Source: Clostridiales bacterium UBA5446 (GTDB lineage: Bacteria > Bacillota > Clostridia > Oscillospirales > Oscillospiraceae). Taken from it: a DNA stretch of 32,462 bases. How positions within the stretch are numbered: position 1 is the stretch's first letter; each line of letters begins with the position of its first letter. Shown here piece by piece: positions 1-8,647 of the stretch. A program made the position numbers and the translations under genes. The DNA is taken from the NCBI GenBank assembly GCA_002427465.1, contig DIRC01000059.1:1-32462 (forward strand). Reading direction: 5' to 3'. The notes below the pieces were generated by a model that had not been told where the DNA came from, did no database searches, and saw only the letters and a list, made by a program, of their open reading frames with translations.

Positions 1-120
1 TCGGCAGTTTTGTTAGGAGCCGGAACGCACCCGGTTATCCATGAAGCGTGCTTCTATCTCAACATAAATTGCCATAAATTAAGCATGAGTCCGGTAATGA
101 AATGTATGGAGGAATGCCAA

Positions 121-1917
121 ATGGATAAGGATTTGCACATATCCCGAAGAAAATTCCTTAAGGGAGCCGCCGTCGGCGCGGCCGGATTGGCCGCCATGGG
201 GCTGGCGGGCTGCACCGGCGGACAGGGCGGGACACCCGCCGCTGCGGAAACCCCGGCCCCGGCTGCGTCCCGGCCCGGGGAAACTGGGATTATCGCTCAG
301 GCCATGCAGCTAAACTCGGCATGGCTTGAAAACGAACCTGTCATCGAGACAATTTCGGAAACCATAACATGCGGGGCCCTGGTCATCGGCGGCGGCACCG
401 GCGGCCTGGAGTGCGGCGCGTCCCTGGCCGAAAAGGGTATCGACACCCTGATTATCGAACAGAACGCTGACGTCAGCACGCTTCGCAACGACTGGGGGTC
501 CATTGGTTCCAGCTATCAGAAGGCTGAAGGCACCGTTATCGACAAAAGGGCGGCGGCGAATTACCATATTATGCAGAACGCCGGGCGTTTTGACCAGCGC
601 CTGGTCAAAATCTGGGCCGAGGAATCCGGCGCAGCCGTGGATTGGGTGGGCGGCGTGCTGGAGCAATACGGCGCCGTGTTTCTGCACGAGGGCGGCTACG
701 GCTCGGAATTCGGCCCGAATGTGCTCCCTAAATTCGCCACCGGACACAGCGCCCACTTTGACCATTCCGAATATCCCAACGGCAAGGAGATCATGAAGCA
801 GTACATCTTGGATTGCGGCGGGAATTTCCGTTTTAATACCAAATTCGTCAAGTTTGAGCACGAGGGCCATAAGGTCACGGCCGCCATCGCCCGGGACACG
901 GAAACGGGGGAATATATCCGGTTCGAGGCGCAAAGCGGCATCGTTCTCTGCACCGGCGGCTATCAGAACAACGAGGACATGATGAACGCCCTTCAGCCCG
1001 ATACGCGCTGCCTTTACGGCATGCAGCTGGGCAGCACGGTTTACGGCGAGGGAATCAAGGCCTGCCTGTGGATGGGGGCGTCCATGGACGACGTGCACAG
1101 CACGATGCTGTTTGACAGGATGGCGCTGCTTCCCACGGAAACCCAGGCCAATTATACCGCGTTCAATATGGTGCGCATCGGCTCCCAGCCCTGGCTTAAG
1201 GTTAATCTGAGGGGCGAGCGGTTTTTCAACGAGTCCGGCCTGTACGACTATGCGCCCCACGCGGCGGCAGCCCAGCCGGGACGTTTGTGCTGCTCCATTT
1301 TCGACGCGGATTACTGGAAGCATATTACGCAATTTGAGACCATGGGATGCTCCCGGGCTTATCCATTCCCGAACGGGGCCGCCAACGACGGCCAGTACAG
1401 CCTCAAAGACGGTGAATTTGAGGCCGCCATGGACGCGGCTATCGCGGGATCGGTGGAAGCGGGGCTGATACAAAAGGCGGACACTCTGGAGGAACTGGCA
1501 GAGCTGCTGCGCGTTCCCGCGGACACCTTTATTGCCACGGTCGAGCGATACAACGCCCTTTGCGCCAAGGGCGAGGATGAAGATTTCTATAAAGAGGGCT
1601 ACCGTATGCTGGCGCTGGAAAAGCCGCCCTTCTACGGATTCCGGAACAGCTCTTTTGCCCTTTCAACTTTGGACGGCATCCGCATTGACACGCATAGCAG
1701 GCCTATTGACGCGGATGGGGCGGCCTTTGACGGGCTTTATGTGATCGGAGACTGTTCCGGTTCTTACTTCGCTTATTCTTATCCCAACCTCATCACGGGT
1801 TACGCCCACGGCCGCACGCTGACCTTTGCCCGCCGGGTGGCCAGGGAGATCGCCGGCGAAGAAGTGAGGGATTATACAATCATGGCGGCCGGCGCCGTCC
1901 TGCCCGAAACGACCTGA
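121..1917 (+). CDS. Tat-exported FAD-dependent fumarate reductase-like flavoprotein (lipoprotein)
   Basis: Predicted 598-residue flavoprotein of the FAD-binding-2 (fumarate reductase/urocanate reductase/KsdD-like) superfamily. The N-terminus carries a twin-arginine motif SRRKFLK (residues 8-14), a short alanine-rich hydrophobic stretch and a lipobox LAGC with Cys31, so it is probably exported folded by Tat and lipid-anchored outside the membrane. A Ser/Pro/Ala-rich linker (about 32-52) leads to the dinucleotide fold GGGTGG at 90-95, with Glu113 at the end of the second beta strand. The C-terminus has the usual second FAD contact, GLYVIGDCSGS, then NLITGYAHGRTLTFAR. There is no FMN-binding domain, cytochrome domain or neighbouring iron-sulfur subunit, so the electron donor and the reduced substrate are unknown. 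The ATG at 121 is chosen because GGAGG lies at 108-112; the frame stays open upstream to position 10, but that part has no ribosome binding site and no signal-like sequence. Confidence 0.85.
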   Translation: MDKDLHISRRKFLKGAAVGAAGLAAMGLAGCTGGQGGTPAAAETPAPAASRPGETGIIAQAMQLNSAWLENEPVIETISETITCGALVIGGGTGGLECGASLAEKGIDTLIIEQNADVSTLRNDWGSIGSSYQKAEGTVIDKRAAANYHIMQNAGRFDQRLVKIWAEESGAAVDWVGGVLEQYGAVFLHEGGYGSEFGPNVLPKFATGHSAHFDHSEYPNGKEIMKQYILDCGGNFRFNTKFVKFEHEGHKVTAAIARDTETGEYIRFEAQSGIVLCTGGYQNNEDMMNALQPDTRCLYGMQLGSTVYGEGIKACLWMGASMDDVHSTMLFDRMALLPTETQANYTAFNMVRIGSQPWLKVNLRGERFFNESGLYDYAPHAAAAQPGRLCCSIFDADYWKHITQFETMGCSRAYPFPNGAANDGQYSLKDGEFEAAMDAAIAGSVEAGLIQKADTLEELAELLRVPADTFIATVERYNALCAKGEDEDFYKEGYRMLALEKPPFYGFRNSSFALSTLDGIRIDTHSRPIDADGAAFDGLYVIGDCSGSYFAYSYPNLITGYAHGRTLTFARRVAREIAGEEVRDYTIMAAGAVLPETT

Positions 1918-1974
1918 GCCGCATAAGCTGCGCTTAGCATATTGTTTCGCACGCCGGCGGAGCGGTGGGCGCAC

Positions 1975-2006
1975 AGGGCCGGGATAAAAAAATCCGGCCC
2001 TTTGTC
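1975..2006 (+). terminator. Probable intrinsic terminator after the flavoprotein gene
   Basis: Inverted repeat AGGGCCGG (1975-1982) / CCGGCCCT (1994-2001) with an A-rich loop, followed by a short TTTGT tail. The stem is strong but the T run is short, so confidence is moderate. Confidence 0.6.
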
Positions 2007-2014
2007 AGCATTCC

Positions 2015-2043
2015 TTGCCTTTGTTTCCGGGAGATGATACACT
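2015..2043 (+). promoter_or_regulatory. Candidate sigma-A promoter for the TauE/SafE gene
   Basis: TTGCCT (2015-2020), a 17-nt spacer and TACACT (2038-2043), preceded by a TGA that fits an extended -10 (TGn). It lies just after the terminator at 1975 and about 50 bp before the ATG at 2097. Confidence 0.4.
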
Positions 2044-2096
2044 TTTAAAACTGGCAAACTGATCGCGCTGCCGCGGAGCGGGTTGGGGGAGTGCGG

Positions 2097-2855
2097 ATGA
2101 ACGCATTAGAGATTTTTCTTGTCATAGTCGTGGGAACGGCAGCGGGATTTCTGAATACCGTTGCGGGGGGAGGCTCCCTCATTACGATGCCCTTGCTGAT
2201 CTTCCTGGGGTTACCTTCTGCGGCGGCCAACGGGACGAATCGGATTGCCCTGATGGTGCAGAATGTCGTTGCGATCGCAAATTTCCGGAGCAAGGGCTAT
2301 TTTGACTGGAAATTGGGCCTGATCCTTGCCGTGCCTGCCGCTGTCGGCGCGGTGGCGGGGTCGAAAATCGCCCTGTCGCTTCCAGATGATATTTTTAATA
2401 AAGTGCTTGCGGTGGTGATGCTTTGCGTCCTTGCCGTGACGATCTGGAATCCCCAGAAGAAGCTGAAAAACCGCAAGGAGGAGCCGGGGACAAAGGAAAA
2501 AATCATTGGCGTTGCCGTTTTTTTCGGCGTGGGCGTATACGGCGGATTCATCCAGGCGGGGGTCGGGTTTATTATCATCGCTTCCCTGACACTGCTGACA
2601 GGGTATTCCCTGGTCAAGATCAACAGTATGAAGGTTTTCATCAGTGCCGTCTACATGGTCTTTTCACTTATCGTATTCATCGTCGGCGGCAAGGTGGACT
2701 GGGTGCTGGGTCTGACCCTGGCGGCGGGGAATGCCCTGGGCGGATATCTGGGCAGCAGCTTTTCCGTCAGCAAGGGGGATAAGTGGATCAAGATCATCCT
2801 GGCCGTCACCGTTGTGGCCATGGCGCTGGAGCTGCTGGGCGTCATCAATATCTGA
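2097..2855 (+). CDS. TauE/SafE (TSUP) family sulfite/anion permease
   Basis: A 252-residue polytopic membrane protein of the TSUP family, which moves sulfite, sulfonates, sulfoacetate or related organic anions across the cytoplasmic membrane. The sequence is almost wholly hydrophobic, in seven to eight segments, and has the typical family start, EIFLVIVVGTAAGFLNTVAG, with the conserved GxxxGxxxxxxGGGG-like turn (NTVAGGGSLIT), followed by GLPSAAANGTNRIA. The second half repeats the pattern (GVYGGFIQAGVGFIII). Length is normal for short TSUP proteins. Start ATG 2097 is preferred over an in-frame GTG at 2091 because GGGGGA ends at 2090, giving good spacing only for the ATG. No linked sulfur gene is present, so the substrate cannot be assigned; the upstream flavoprotein could be functionally related but has its own terminator. 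Confidence 0.85.
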   Translation: MNALEIFLVIVVGTAAGFLNTVAGGGSLITMPLLIFLGLPSAAANGTNRIALMVQNVVAIANFRSKGYFDWKLGLILAVPAAVGAVAGSKIALSLPDDIFNKVLAVVMLCVLAVTIWNPQKKLKNRKEEPGTKEKIIGVAVFFGVGVYGGFIQAGVGFIIIASLTLLTGYSLVKINSMKVFISAVYMVFSLIVFIVGGKVDWVLGLTLAAGNALGGYLGSSFSVSKGDKWIKIILAVTVVAMALELLGVINI

Positions 2856-2874
2856 CCGCTTGCGCCAGCGCATA

Positions 2875-2914
2875 AAAAAACAGCCGGGATCACGTGATCC
2901 CGGCTATTTTTTTT
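2875..2914. terminator. Bidirectional intrinsic terminator, perfect palindrome
   Basis: A perfect 24-bp palindrome at 2882-2905 (half-site AGCCGGGATCAC) is flanked by seven A on the left and eight T on the right, so it can end transcription from both strands. It sits between the convergent TSUP gene (stop 2855) and the HAD gene (stop 2913). Confidence 0.9.
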
Positions 2915-3719
2915 ATGATTGTGAATTGCCCAGAACGGAAGCCAGCTCCATAACGTCGGCCAGAACGTAGTCGGGCTTCACGGAGGACTGGGGCAGCATC
3001 TCCCGCGTCGTCTCGCCGGAGAGGACGAGGACGGATACCGCGCCCGCGTTGACCGCCACGGCGATATCGGTATAGAGCCTGTCCCCCACGCAGCAGATTT
3101 GCCCGTTGGGAACGCCGGTTTTTGCCGAGATGAGATCAACCATGCTCCGGTTCGGTTTGCCGATAAAAAGTGGCTCCACGCCGGTGGCTGCGGTGAGCAG
3201 CGCACAGATGCTGCCGCAGTCGGGAAGCACCTCGTTTTCCGGCATGGGGCAGACCCAGTCGGGATTCGCCGCGATAAAGGCCGCGCCCCGCCGCAGAAAA
3301 TGGACGGCTCTTTCCAGCTTTTCGTAAACAAGCTCCGTATCGAAGCCGACGCAGACGACTTGGGCGGACTCTCCATCGGAGAGGGCGACCCCATAGGAGC
3401 GCAGCTCGTTCATGAACGCCGCTGTGCCAACGGGATAGACCGAAGCGCCGGGAAAATTTTCGTTCAGGTACATGGCCGTTGCCATGCCGGAGGTAAAAAC
3501 GTTTTCCGGCCGGCATGGAAAACCAAGCCGCTGAAGGCGGCTTACGTAATCCGTACCCGCCCGGGATGAGTTGTTGGTCAGATAGATGTAATCCCGGCCG
3601 GATTCCGTCAGTGTGCGGATAAAGTCCACCGCGCCGGGGAAAACCTGATCCCCAAGATAGAGGGTTCCGTCCATGTCCAGCAAAAACAAGCTGCAGGCTT
3701 TGAGCTTTTCAACATTCAT
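2913..3719 (-). CDS. HAD-IIA family sugar/nucleotide phosphatase, NagD-like
   Basis: A 268-residue cytosolic haloacid dehalogenase phosphatase of subfamily IIA (NagD, PGP, AraL type), likely hydrolysing small phosphomonoesters as a housekeeping or repair activity. Motif I is DMDGTLYLG with nucleophile Asp15 and acid/base Asp17; motif II is TNNSSR (48-53); motif III Lys188 is in IGKPNRS; motif IV is GDRLYTDI with Asp213 and Asp218. The C2-type cap lies between motifs II and III. All catalytic residues are present and length is typical. Its ATG directly follows the TAA of the upstream AAA+ gene with no gap, so the two are probably translationally coupled. The exact substrate is not predictable from sequence. 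Confidence 0.9.
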   Translation of the reverse strand: MNVEKLKACSLFLLDMDGTLYLGDQVFPGAVDFIRTLTESGRDYIYLTNNSSRAGTDYVSRLQRLGFPCRPENVFTSGMATAMYLNENFPGASVYPVGTAAFMNELRSYGVALSDGESAQVVCVGFDTELVYEKLERAVHFLRRGAAFIAANPDWVCPMPENEVLPDCGSICALLTAATGVEPLFIGKPNRSMVDLISAKTGVPNGQICCVGDRLYTDIAVAVNAGAVSVLVLSGETTREMLPQSSVKPDYVLADVMELASVLGNSQS

Positions 3720-5147
3720 TTATTCGTCCTCATCTGTAAAATCCTCAGGAAGAAACGTCATCAAATCTTCCTTGGTGGGAGACGCCAGGGCCGCGACCCG
3801 GTTGGACTGCCTGACCACCATATCCTCGAAACGGTTTCTCACTTCACGGCCGTTTCCAAAATTTTCATCCCGTTCCTCGTATAGTTTCCGGAACAGCGCA
3901 CCGGCTTTTTCCGTCGATTCTTCCGAGAGCCTGTATCCGTTCTTTTTGCAATGTATCTCGAACATAGCCATAAGCTCTTCACCGTTATAGTCGGAAAAGT
4001 GGATGTACTTGTTGAATCGGGATTCCAGGCCGGGGTTGGAGGATAGGAAGTCTTCCATAGGTTCGTCGTAACCGGCGACGATCACCACCAGCTCGTCCCT
4101 GTGGTCCTCCATGGCTTTTAACAGGGTCTCGATCGCCTCACGGCCGAAATCGTTCTCGCCGCCGGAGGCCAGGGAATAAGCCTCGTCGATGAAAAGCACG
4201 CCTCCCAGGGCGGAGTTAATGACCTCTCTGGTTTTCAGCGCCGTCTGCCCCACATAGCCGGCCACAAGGCCGGAGCGGTCCACTTCCACCAACTGGCCGG
4301 TTTTCAGAATGCCGATGGCGGCGTATATACCCCCCAGCAGGCGGGCTACGGTGGTTTTGCCGGTGCCGGGATTGCCCATGAAGACCAGGTGCAGTGACAT
4401 GGGCGCCACAGGCAGGCCGTTTTCCTCACGAAGCTTATGAACCTTGATCAGATTGATCAGGCTCTTTACGTCCTTTTTGACCCTGTCCAGCCCGATCAGG
4501 CCGTTCAGCTCCGCCATGAGTGATTCCAGATCCGGCTTTTCCTGTTCCGCCTGCGTTTGTACGGCGGCCTCGGCGCCGGACGCAGCGCCGGCGGAGGCGG
4601 AGTTTCCGGCATACTTCTCCGTAAAGGAAGGCTCGCCGCTGGTCACATAGTCGTTGGGGTTCAGGGCGGGCTTGGAGGGACGCACGCCCGCCGAATCGCA
4701 GACCGCGGTGAGCTTGTCCGTGCATTCGGTGATAAACTGCGCCTCGGCAAAAGTCACGTCGTCGTCCACCGCCGCCAGGTAGAGCAGGATGTTGGTCATC
4801 ATCCGGACAAATACCCGGGAGGAATCGGCGCCGCTGCGCACGTCCCGGTCGGCCACGTTCCAGAAGAACAGGGGAGGCAGGAAATCCCCCGCCCTGCACA
4901 CGGCCCCGGTCAGCTCCCAGAGCAGCCAGAGTCCGGGTTTTCGGCCCCGGGAATAGATTTGATTGAGAGCGTCCACGTGGGACTGGGTGATGCTGCCGGC
5001 GCGGCTCCATAGCTGAAGGGCGCATTTGACCGCAAATTCGTCCAGCTGGGGGGCTATGCCCCTGCCGGCCACGCGATAGAAGGCCTCGGTATTTGAGACA
5101 TAGGATTTGTGGATTTCTTCGGGCGAACGCTTCCACGGTGTGGGCAT
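3720..5147 (-). CDS. CbbX/SpoVK-type AAA+ ATPase with N-terminal helical domain
   Basis: A 475-residue AAA+ ATPase of the CbbX/SpoVK clade (AAA_lid_6 type). The ATPase is in the C-terminal half: Walker A GNPGTGKTT (258-266), GYVGQT pore-loop region (297-302), Walker B VLFIDEAY (317-324), sensor region VAGYDEP (357-363), arginine finger in GLESRF (Arg377) and a sensor-2 GNGREVRNRFE (431-441). The first 155 residues form a helical domain with a TerB-like acidic segment (LAAVDDDVTFAEAQF, about 124-138), joined by an Ala/Gln-rich linker (about 180-205). CbbX remodels Rubisco and SpoVK acts in sporulation; the N-terminal domain here differs from both, so the client is unknown. GGGAGG-like SD at about 5156-5162 supports the start. 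It is divergent from htpG and co-transcribed with the HAD phosphatase. Confidence 0.88.
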   Translation of the reverse strand: MPTPWKRSPEEIHKSYVSNTEAFYRVAGRGIAPQLDEFAVKCALQLWSRAGSITQSHVDALNQIYSRGRKPGLWLLWELTGAVCRAGDFLPPLFFWNVADRDVRSGADSSRVFVRMMTNILLYLAAVDDDVTFAEAQFITECTDKLTAVCDSAGVRPSKPALNPNDYVTSGEPSFTEKYAGNSASAGAASGAEAAVQTQAEQEKPDLESLMAELNGLIGLDRVKKDVKSLINLIKVHKLREENGLPVAPMSLHLVFMGNPGTGKTTVARLLGGIYAAIGILKTGQLVEVDRSGLVAGYVGQTALKTREVINSALGGVLFIDEAYSLASGGENDFGREAIETLLKAMEDHRDELVVIVAGYDEPMEDFLSSNPGLESRFNKYIHFSDYNGEELMAMFEIHCKKNGYRLSEESTEKAGALFRKLYEERDENFGNGREVRNRFEDMVVRQSNRVAALASPTKEDLMTFLPEDFTDEDE

Positions 5148-5190
5148 AAAAAATGACCTCCCGAATTATAAGGTTTTTCCAGTATTTCTG

Positions 5191-5219
5191 ATTATATACT
5201 GAGAAATAGCTTTTCACAA
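5191..5219 (-). promoter_or_regulatory. Sigma-A promoter for the AAA+/HAD operon
   Basis: On the minus strand TTGTGA (5219-5214), 17-nt spacer, TATAAT (5196-5191). It predicts a start near 5184 and a leader of about 37 nt. Confidence 0.65.
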
Positions 5220-5233
5220 TAGGAGGTACAATA

Positions 5234-5261
5234 TTGAATTATAGAAATATTGTGGTATAAT
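5234..5261 (+). promoter_or_regulatory. Sigma-A promoter for htpG
   Basis: TTGAAT (5234-5239), 16-nt spacer, TATAAT (5256-5261) with an upstream TGG that makes an extended -10. No CIRCE element (HrcA operator) is seen, so heat control of this htpG, if any, does not use HrcA here. Confidence 0.7.
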
Positions 5262-5323
5262 ATACAAATCGCAATTAGCATGTTGGCAGGCGACAAATTT
5301 TTTTAGGAAGGAAGTCATGATCA

Positions 5324-7243
5324 ATGTCTAAAAAACAGTTTAAGGCCGAATCAAAGCGGCTTCTGGACTTAATGATTAATTCAATTTATACGCATAAAGA
5401 GATTTTCCTCCGGGAAATCGTCTCTAACGCGTCCGACGCTATAGATAAGCTCTGCTATCTGTCCCTCACGGATGACAAAGTGGGGCTCTCCCGGGACGAG
5501 TTTGGCATCCTGATATCCGTGGACAACGAAAAGCGTACTATAACCGTCTCCGACAACGGGATCGGCATGAGTAAGGACGAGCTGGAGCAGAATCTGGGCG
5601 TCATTGCAAAAAGCGGCTCCCTGGCCTTTAAAGACGGTCTGGACGGCGACGCGAAGGAAAAAGCGGATATCGACATCATCGGCCAATTCGGCGTGGGCTT
5701 TTATTCCGCTTTTATGGTGGCGGATAAGGTCGCCGTCGTGTCCAGAGCCTATGGAGCGGATGAGGCATGGATGTGGGAATCCGAAGGTGCGGACGGCTAT
5801 ACCGTCACGTCCTGCGGCAAGGACGCCGTGGGCACGGATGTGATCATGCACATTAAGCCGGACGATGAAAATGAGACATACTCTGATTTTTTGCAGCAGT
5901 GGAAGCTATCCATGCTGATTAAGAAATACTCGGACTACATCCGCTGGCCCATCCGCATGGATATGGACAGGCCGGAATACAAGGATACCGGGAAGAAGGA
6001 TGAAAACGGCGAGCCGGTTTTCGAGACGGTTCATACGGTGGAGCGGGAAACCGTCAATAGCATGGTGCCTATCTGGCAGCGCGGCAAAACGGAAGTATCC
6101 GACGAGGACTGCATCGCGTTCTATAAGGAAAAGTTCCACGATTCCACAGACCCCGCCGCCGTTATCCGCGTCAGTGCGGAGGGGCAGATTTCCTATAAGG
6201 CGATGCTATTTATCCCCGGCCGGCAGCTTTTTGATTATATGACGTCCGACTACGAACCGGGGCTCCAGCTTTACAGTTCCGGCGTCATGATTATGGAAAA
6301 ATGCGCCGACCTCCTGCAGGAGAGCTTTTATTTTGTCCGGGGCGTGGTCGATTCGCCCGATTTGTCCCTGAACATTTCCAGGGAGATGCTGCAGCATGAC
6401 CGGCAGCTTCGGATTATTGCCCAGAGTCTCAACAAGAAGATTAAAAGCGAGCTTCTGAAGATGCTGGAAACCGACAGGCCGAAGTACGAGGCCTTTTATG
6501 AAAATTACGGCCGGCAGCTCCGTTATGGCGCCGTGGCCGGATACGGCCGGGATATCGACAGTCTGCGGGAGCTGTTCCTGTACAAAGTCGAAGCGGACAA
6601 GTACTCCACGCTGAAGGAATATACGGCGCGAATGCCGGCGGAACAGAAATATATCTATTATGCGCTGGGCGAATCCCCCGCCAAGACCCTCAGGCTGCCT
6701 CAGGCGGAGCTGGTTCGCGCCAAGGGCTATGAGATTCTCTGCCTTTCCGAAGAGGTGGACGAATTTATTATCGAGCGGCTCGGAACCCAGGATGAGAAGA
6801 AGTTCTGCAACATCGTGACCGGCGATCTGGGCCTGGAAACCGAGGAAAAAAAGGCGGACATCGAGAAAAAGGCTGCCGAAGCGAAGGCCGTGCTGGATTT
6901 CGCAAAGGAAGCCCTCGGCGGCCGGGTTGAAGACGTAAGGCTTTCCCACAAGCTGGTCAGCGCCCCGGTATGCCTGACTACCGAAGGGGAGGTAACCCTG
7001 GAGATGGAGCGCTATTTCCGAAGAATGCCTCAGATGCCGGGGATGGAGCCGCCGAAAGCAAGGCGAATTCTTGAGCTTAACGCAGACCATCCCGCCTTTG
7101 CCGCCCTTGAAAACTCCGTCGCGACCGACAGCGAAAGGGCCGGAAAGCTTGTGGAGGTTCTTCACTCCCAGGCGCTGCTCATTGCGGGGGAAAGTCTTGA
7201 GGACCCCGCCCGGTATGCGGAAACAGTCTGCTCGCTTTTTTAA
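5324..7243 (+). CDS. htpG: Hsp90-family molecular chaperone HtpG
   Basis: A 639-residue cytosolic Hsp90 chaperone that binds and hydrolyses ATP and helps fold or remodel client proteins as a dimer. The N-terminal GHKL ATPase is complete: catalytic Glu31, Asn35 and NASDA (35-39), DNGIGM (77-82, Asp77 contacts adenine) and the lid glycine motif GQFGVGF (120-126). The middle domain contains the conserved GVVDSPDLSLNISREMLQ with the ATP-contacting Arg, and the C-terminal dimerisation domain is complete. Length is as expected for bacterial HtpG. AGGAAGG at 5305-5311 precedes the ATG at 5324; an ATG at 5317 closer to it is out of frame and stops after four codons. It heads a run of same-strand genes, with hemW starting 21 nt after its stop. 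Confidence 0.97.
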   Translation: MSKKQFKAESKRLLDLMINSIYTHKEIFLREIVSNASDAIDKLCYLSLTDDKVGLSRDEFGILISVDNEKRTITVSDNGIGMSKDELEQNLGVIAKSGSLAFKDGLDGDAKEKADIDIIGQFGVGFYSAFMVADKVAVVSRAYGADEAWMWESEGADGYTVTSCGKDAVGTDVIMHIKPDDENETYSDFLQQWKLSMLIKKYSDYIRWPIRMDMDRPEYKDTGKKDENGEPVFETVHTVERETVNSMVPIWQRGKTEVSDEDCIAFYKEKFHDSTDPAAVIRVSAEGQISYKAMLFIPGRQLFDYMTSDYEPGLQLYSSGVMIMEKCADLLQESFYFVRGVVDSPDLSLNISREMLQHDRQLRIIAQSLNKKIKSELLKMLETDRPKYEAFYENYGRQLRYGAVAGYGRDIDSLRELFLYKVEADKYSTLKEYTARMPAEQKYIYYALGESPAKTLRLPQAELVRAKGYEILCLSEEVDEFIIERLGTQDEKKFCNIVTGDLGLETEEKKADIEKKAAEAKAVLDFAKEALGGRVEDVRLSHKLVSAPVCLTTEGEVTLEMERYFRRMPQMPGMEPPKARRILELNADHPAFAALENSVATDSERAGKLVEVLHSQALLIAGESLEDPARYAETVCSLF

Positions 7244-7264
7244 TCACTCATATTGGAGAACACA

Positions 7265-8524
7265 ATGGATAAACCTCTCGGCATCTATATTCACATCCCC
7301 TTCTGCGCGTCAAAGTGCGGCTATTGCGATTTCTATTCCCTGACCGGCTGCGAGGGGCTGATGCCAAAGTATCTGGATGCTTTGACCGCCCATATCCGCG
7401 AGTCGGCGCAGTCCCTGTCCAAATACTATATCGACAGCGTCTATTTCGGCGGCGGAACCCCCAGCTATTTCGGGGCGGAACGGCTCTGCGAAGTGTTTTC
7501 CGAGCTGAAAAACACGGGCATGGTGCTGAAGGATTCCGAGGTAACGGTGGAGGTTAATCCGGACAGCGCCCGGCTCCGGGAATTGAAGCTGCTGCGCAAG
7601 GAGGGATTCAACCGCATTTCCCTTGGGGTACAGTCCGCCAATAACGATATTCTTAAGCTCATCGGTCGGCGGCATAACTGGAGGCAGGTCGAAGTGGCGG
7701 TGAAAAACGCCCGCGACGCTGGCTTCGATAATTTGAGCCTGGATTTGATCTACGGTCTGCCCAGCCAGACGAAGGCCGACTGGGCCGATACGCTGGCAAA
7801 AGCCCTGGCGTTCAAGCCCGAGCACATCTCCTGCTATGGGCTGACTCTTGAACAGGGGACCCCCATGTACCAGTATAAGGGCTCGCCCTTCCTGCCCGAC
7901 AACGACGAACAGGCGGATATGTATCTTTACGCGGTCCAGCTTCTCCAGCATTACGGCTACGGACAGTATGAAATCTCCAACTTCAGTATCCGGGGATACG
8001 AATCCAGGCATAACCTTAAATACTGGCGGCTTGAGGAATATATGGGATTTGGCGCGGGCGCCCATTCCAATGTGGGCAGCCTGCGATACAGCTTTGTGAA
8101 GGACGTGCAGCGGTATATATCGGGCGTCGAAGGCAAGACTGATATTGTGGACGAATACGAGAATATTGAGGTACTTGAGCGCGCCTCGGAATACATCATG
8201 ATGAGCATGAGAACGGTATGGGGGATCTCCGAAGACGAGTACCGCCGGCTGTACCGGAGCGATTTTACCCCCATCGGTAAGCTGCTGGATGAATTTGTTT
8301 CAAACGGTTGGGCCGTGAAGGAAGGCGCCGCGTGGCACTTCACAGCCTCAGGCTTTCTTCTTTCAAACGTCCTGATCGGGGCGCTTTTGGAGGCTCAGGC
8401 CGGCAACCGTGTGGCGGTGACGCCATGGATGCGCGCAGCGTTTGATTCGGAGGATAAGACAAAGCTCCCGCCGGGTGAGAATGAGGCATTCCGCGATTCG
8501 ATAAGAAAGCGTACGATAATATAA
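7265..8524 (+). CDS. hemW: Radical SAM heme chaperone HemW (HemN-like)
   Basis: A 419-residue radical SAM protein of the HemW/HemN-like group, historically annotated as oxygen-independent coproporphyrinogen III oxidase. The N-terminal IYIHIPFCASKCGYCDF gives the 4Fe-4S cluster motif CX3CX2C with Cys14, Cys18 and Cys21, followed by GGGTPS (62-67) for SAM binding. It has the short N-terminus and lacks the extra cysteine region of true HemN, which argues for HemW, a heme-binding chaperone that delivers heme to target enzymes. A HemN C-terminal winged-helix region is present (about 310-400). ATG 7265 is preferred to an in-frame ATG at 7253 because GGAG (7254-7257) overlaps the earlier ATG. No heme biosynthesis genes are nearby. 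Confidence 0.88.
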   Translation: MDKPLGIYIHIPFCASKCGYCDFYSLTGCEGLMPKYLDALTAHIRESAQSLSKYYIDSVYFGGGTPSYFGAERLCEVFSELKNTGMVLKDSEVTVEVNPDSARLRELKLLRKEGFNRISLGVQSANNDILKLIGRRHNWRQVEVAVKNARDAGFDNLSLDLIYGLPSQTKADWADTLAKALAFKPEHISCYGLTLEQGTPMYQYKGSPFLPDNDEQADMYLYAVQLLQHYGYGQYEISNFSIRGYESRHNLKYWRLEEYMGFGAGAHSNVGSLRYSFVKDVQRYISGVEGKTDIVDEYENIEVLERASEYIMMSMRTVWGISEDEYRRLYRSDFTPIGKLLDEFVSNGWAVKEGAAWHFTASGFLLSNVLIGALLEAQAGNRVAVTPWMRAAFDSEDKTKLPPGENEAFRDSIRKRTII

Positions 8525-8647
8525 CAGAAAATCCACGTCGAAAGGCGGAGAGCAGCTATTATTATTTTTGGGAGTTCCAAAAAATCCAAATCCCTTAATA
8601 AGGGCGATACCGCAGCGTTTAAGGCGATTTCGGATAAGGATATTAAT

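Noticed and set aside
310..1473. 387-codon minus-strand frame
   Set aside because: Antisense of the flavoprotein gene and His/Val/Gly-rich; a shadow.
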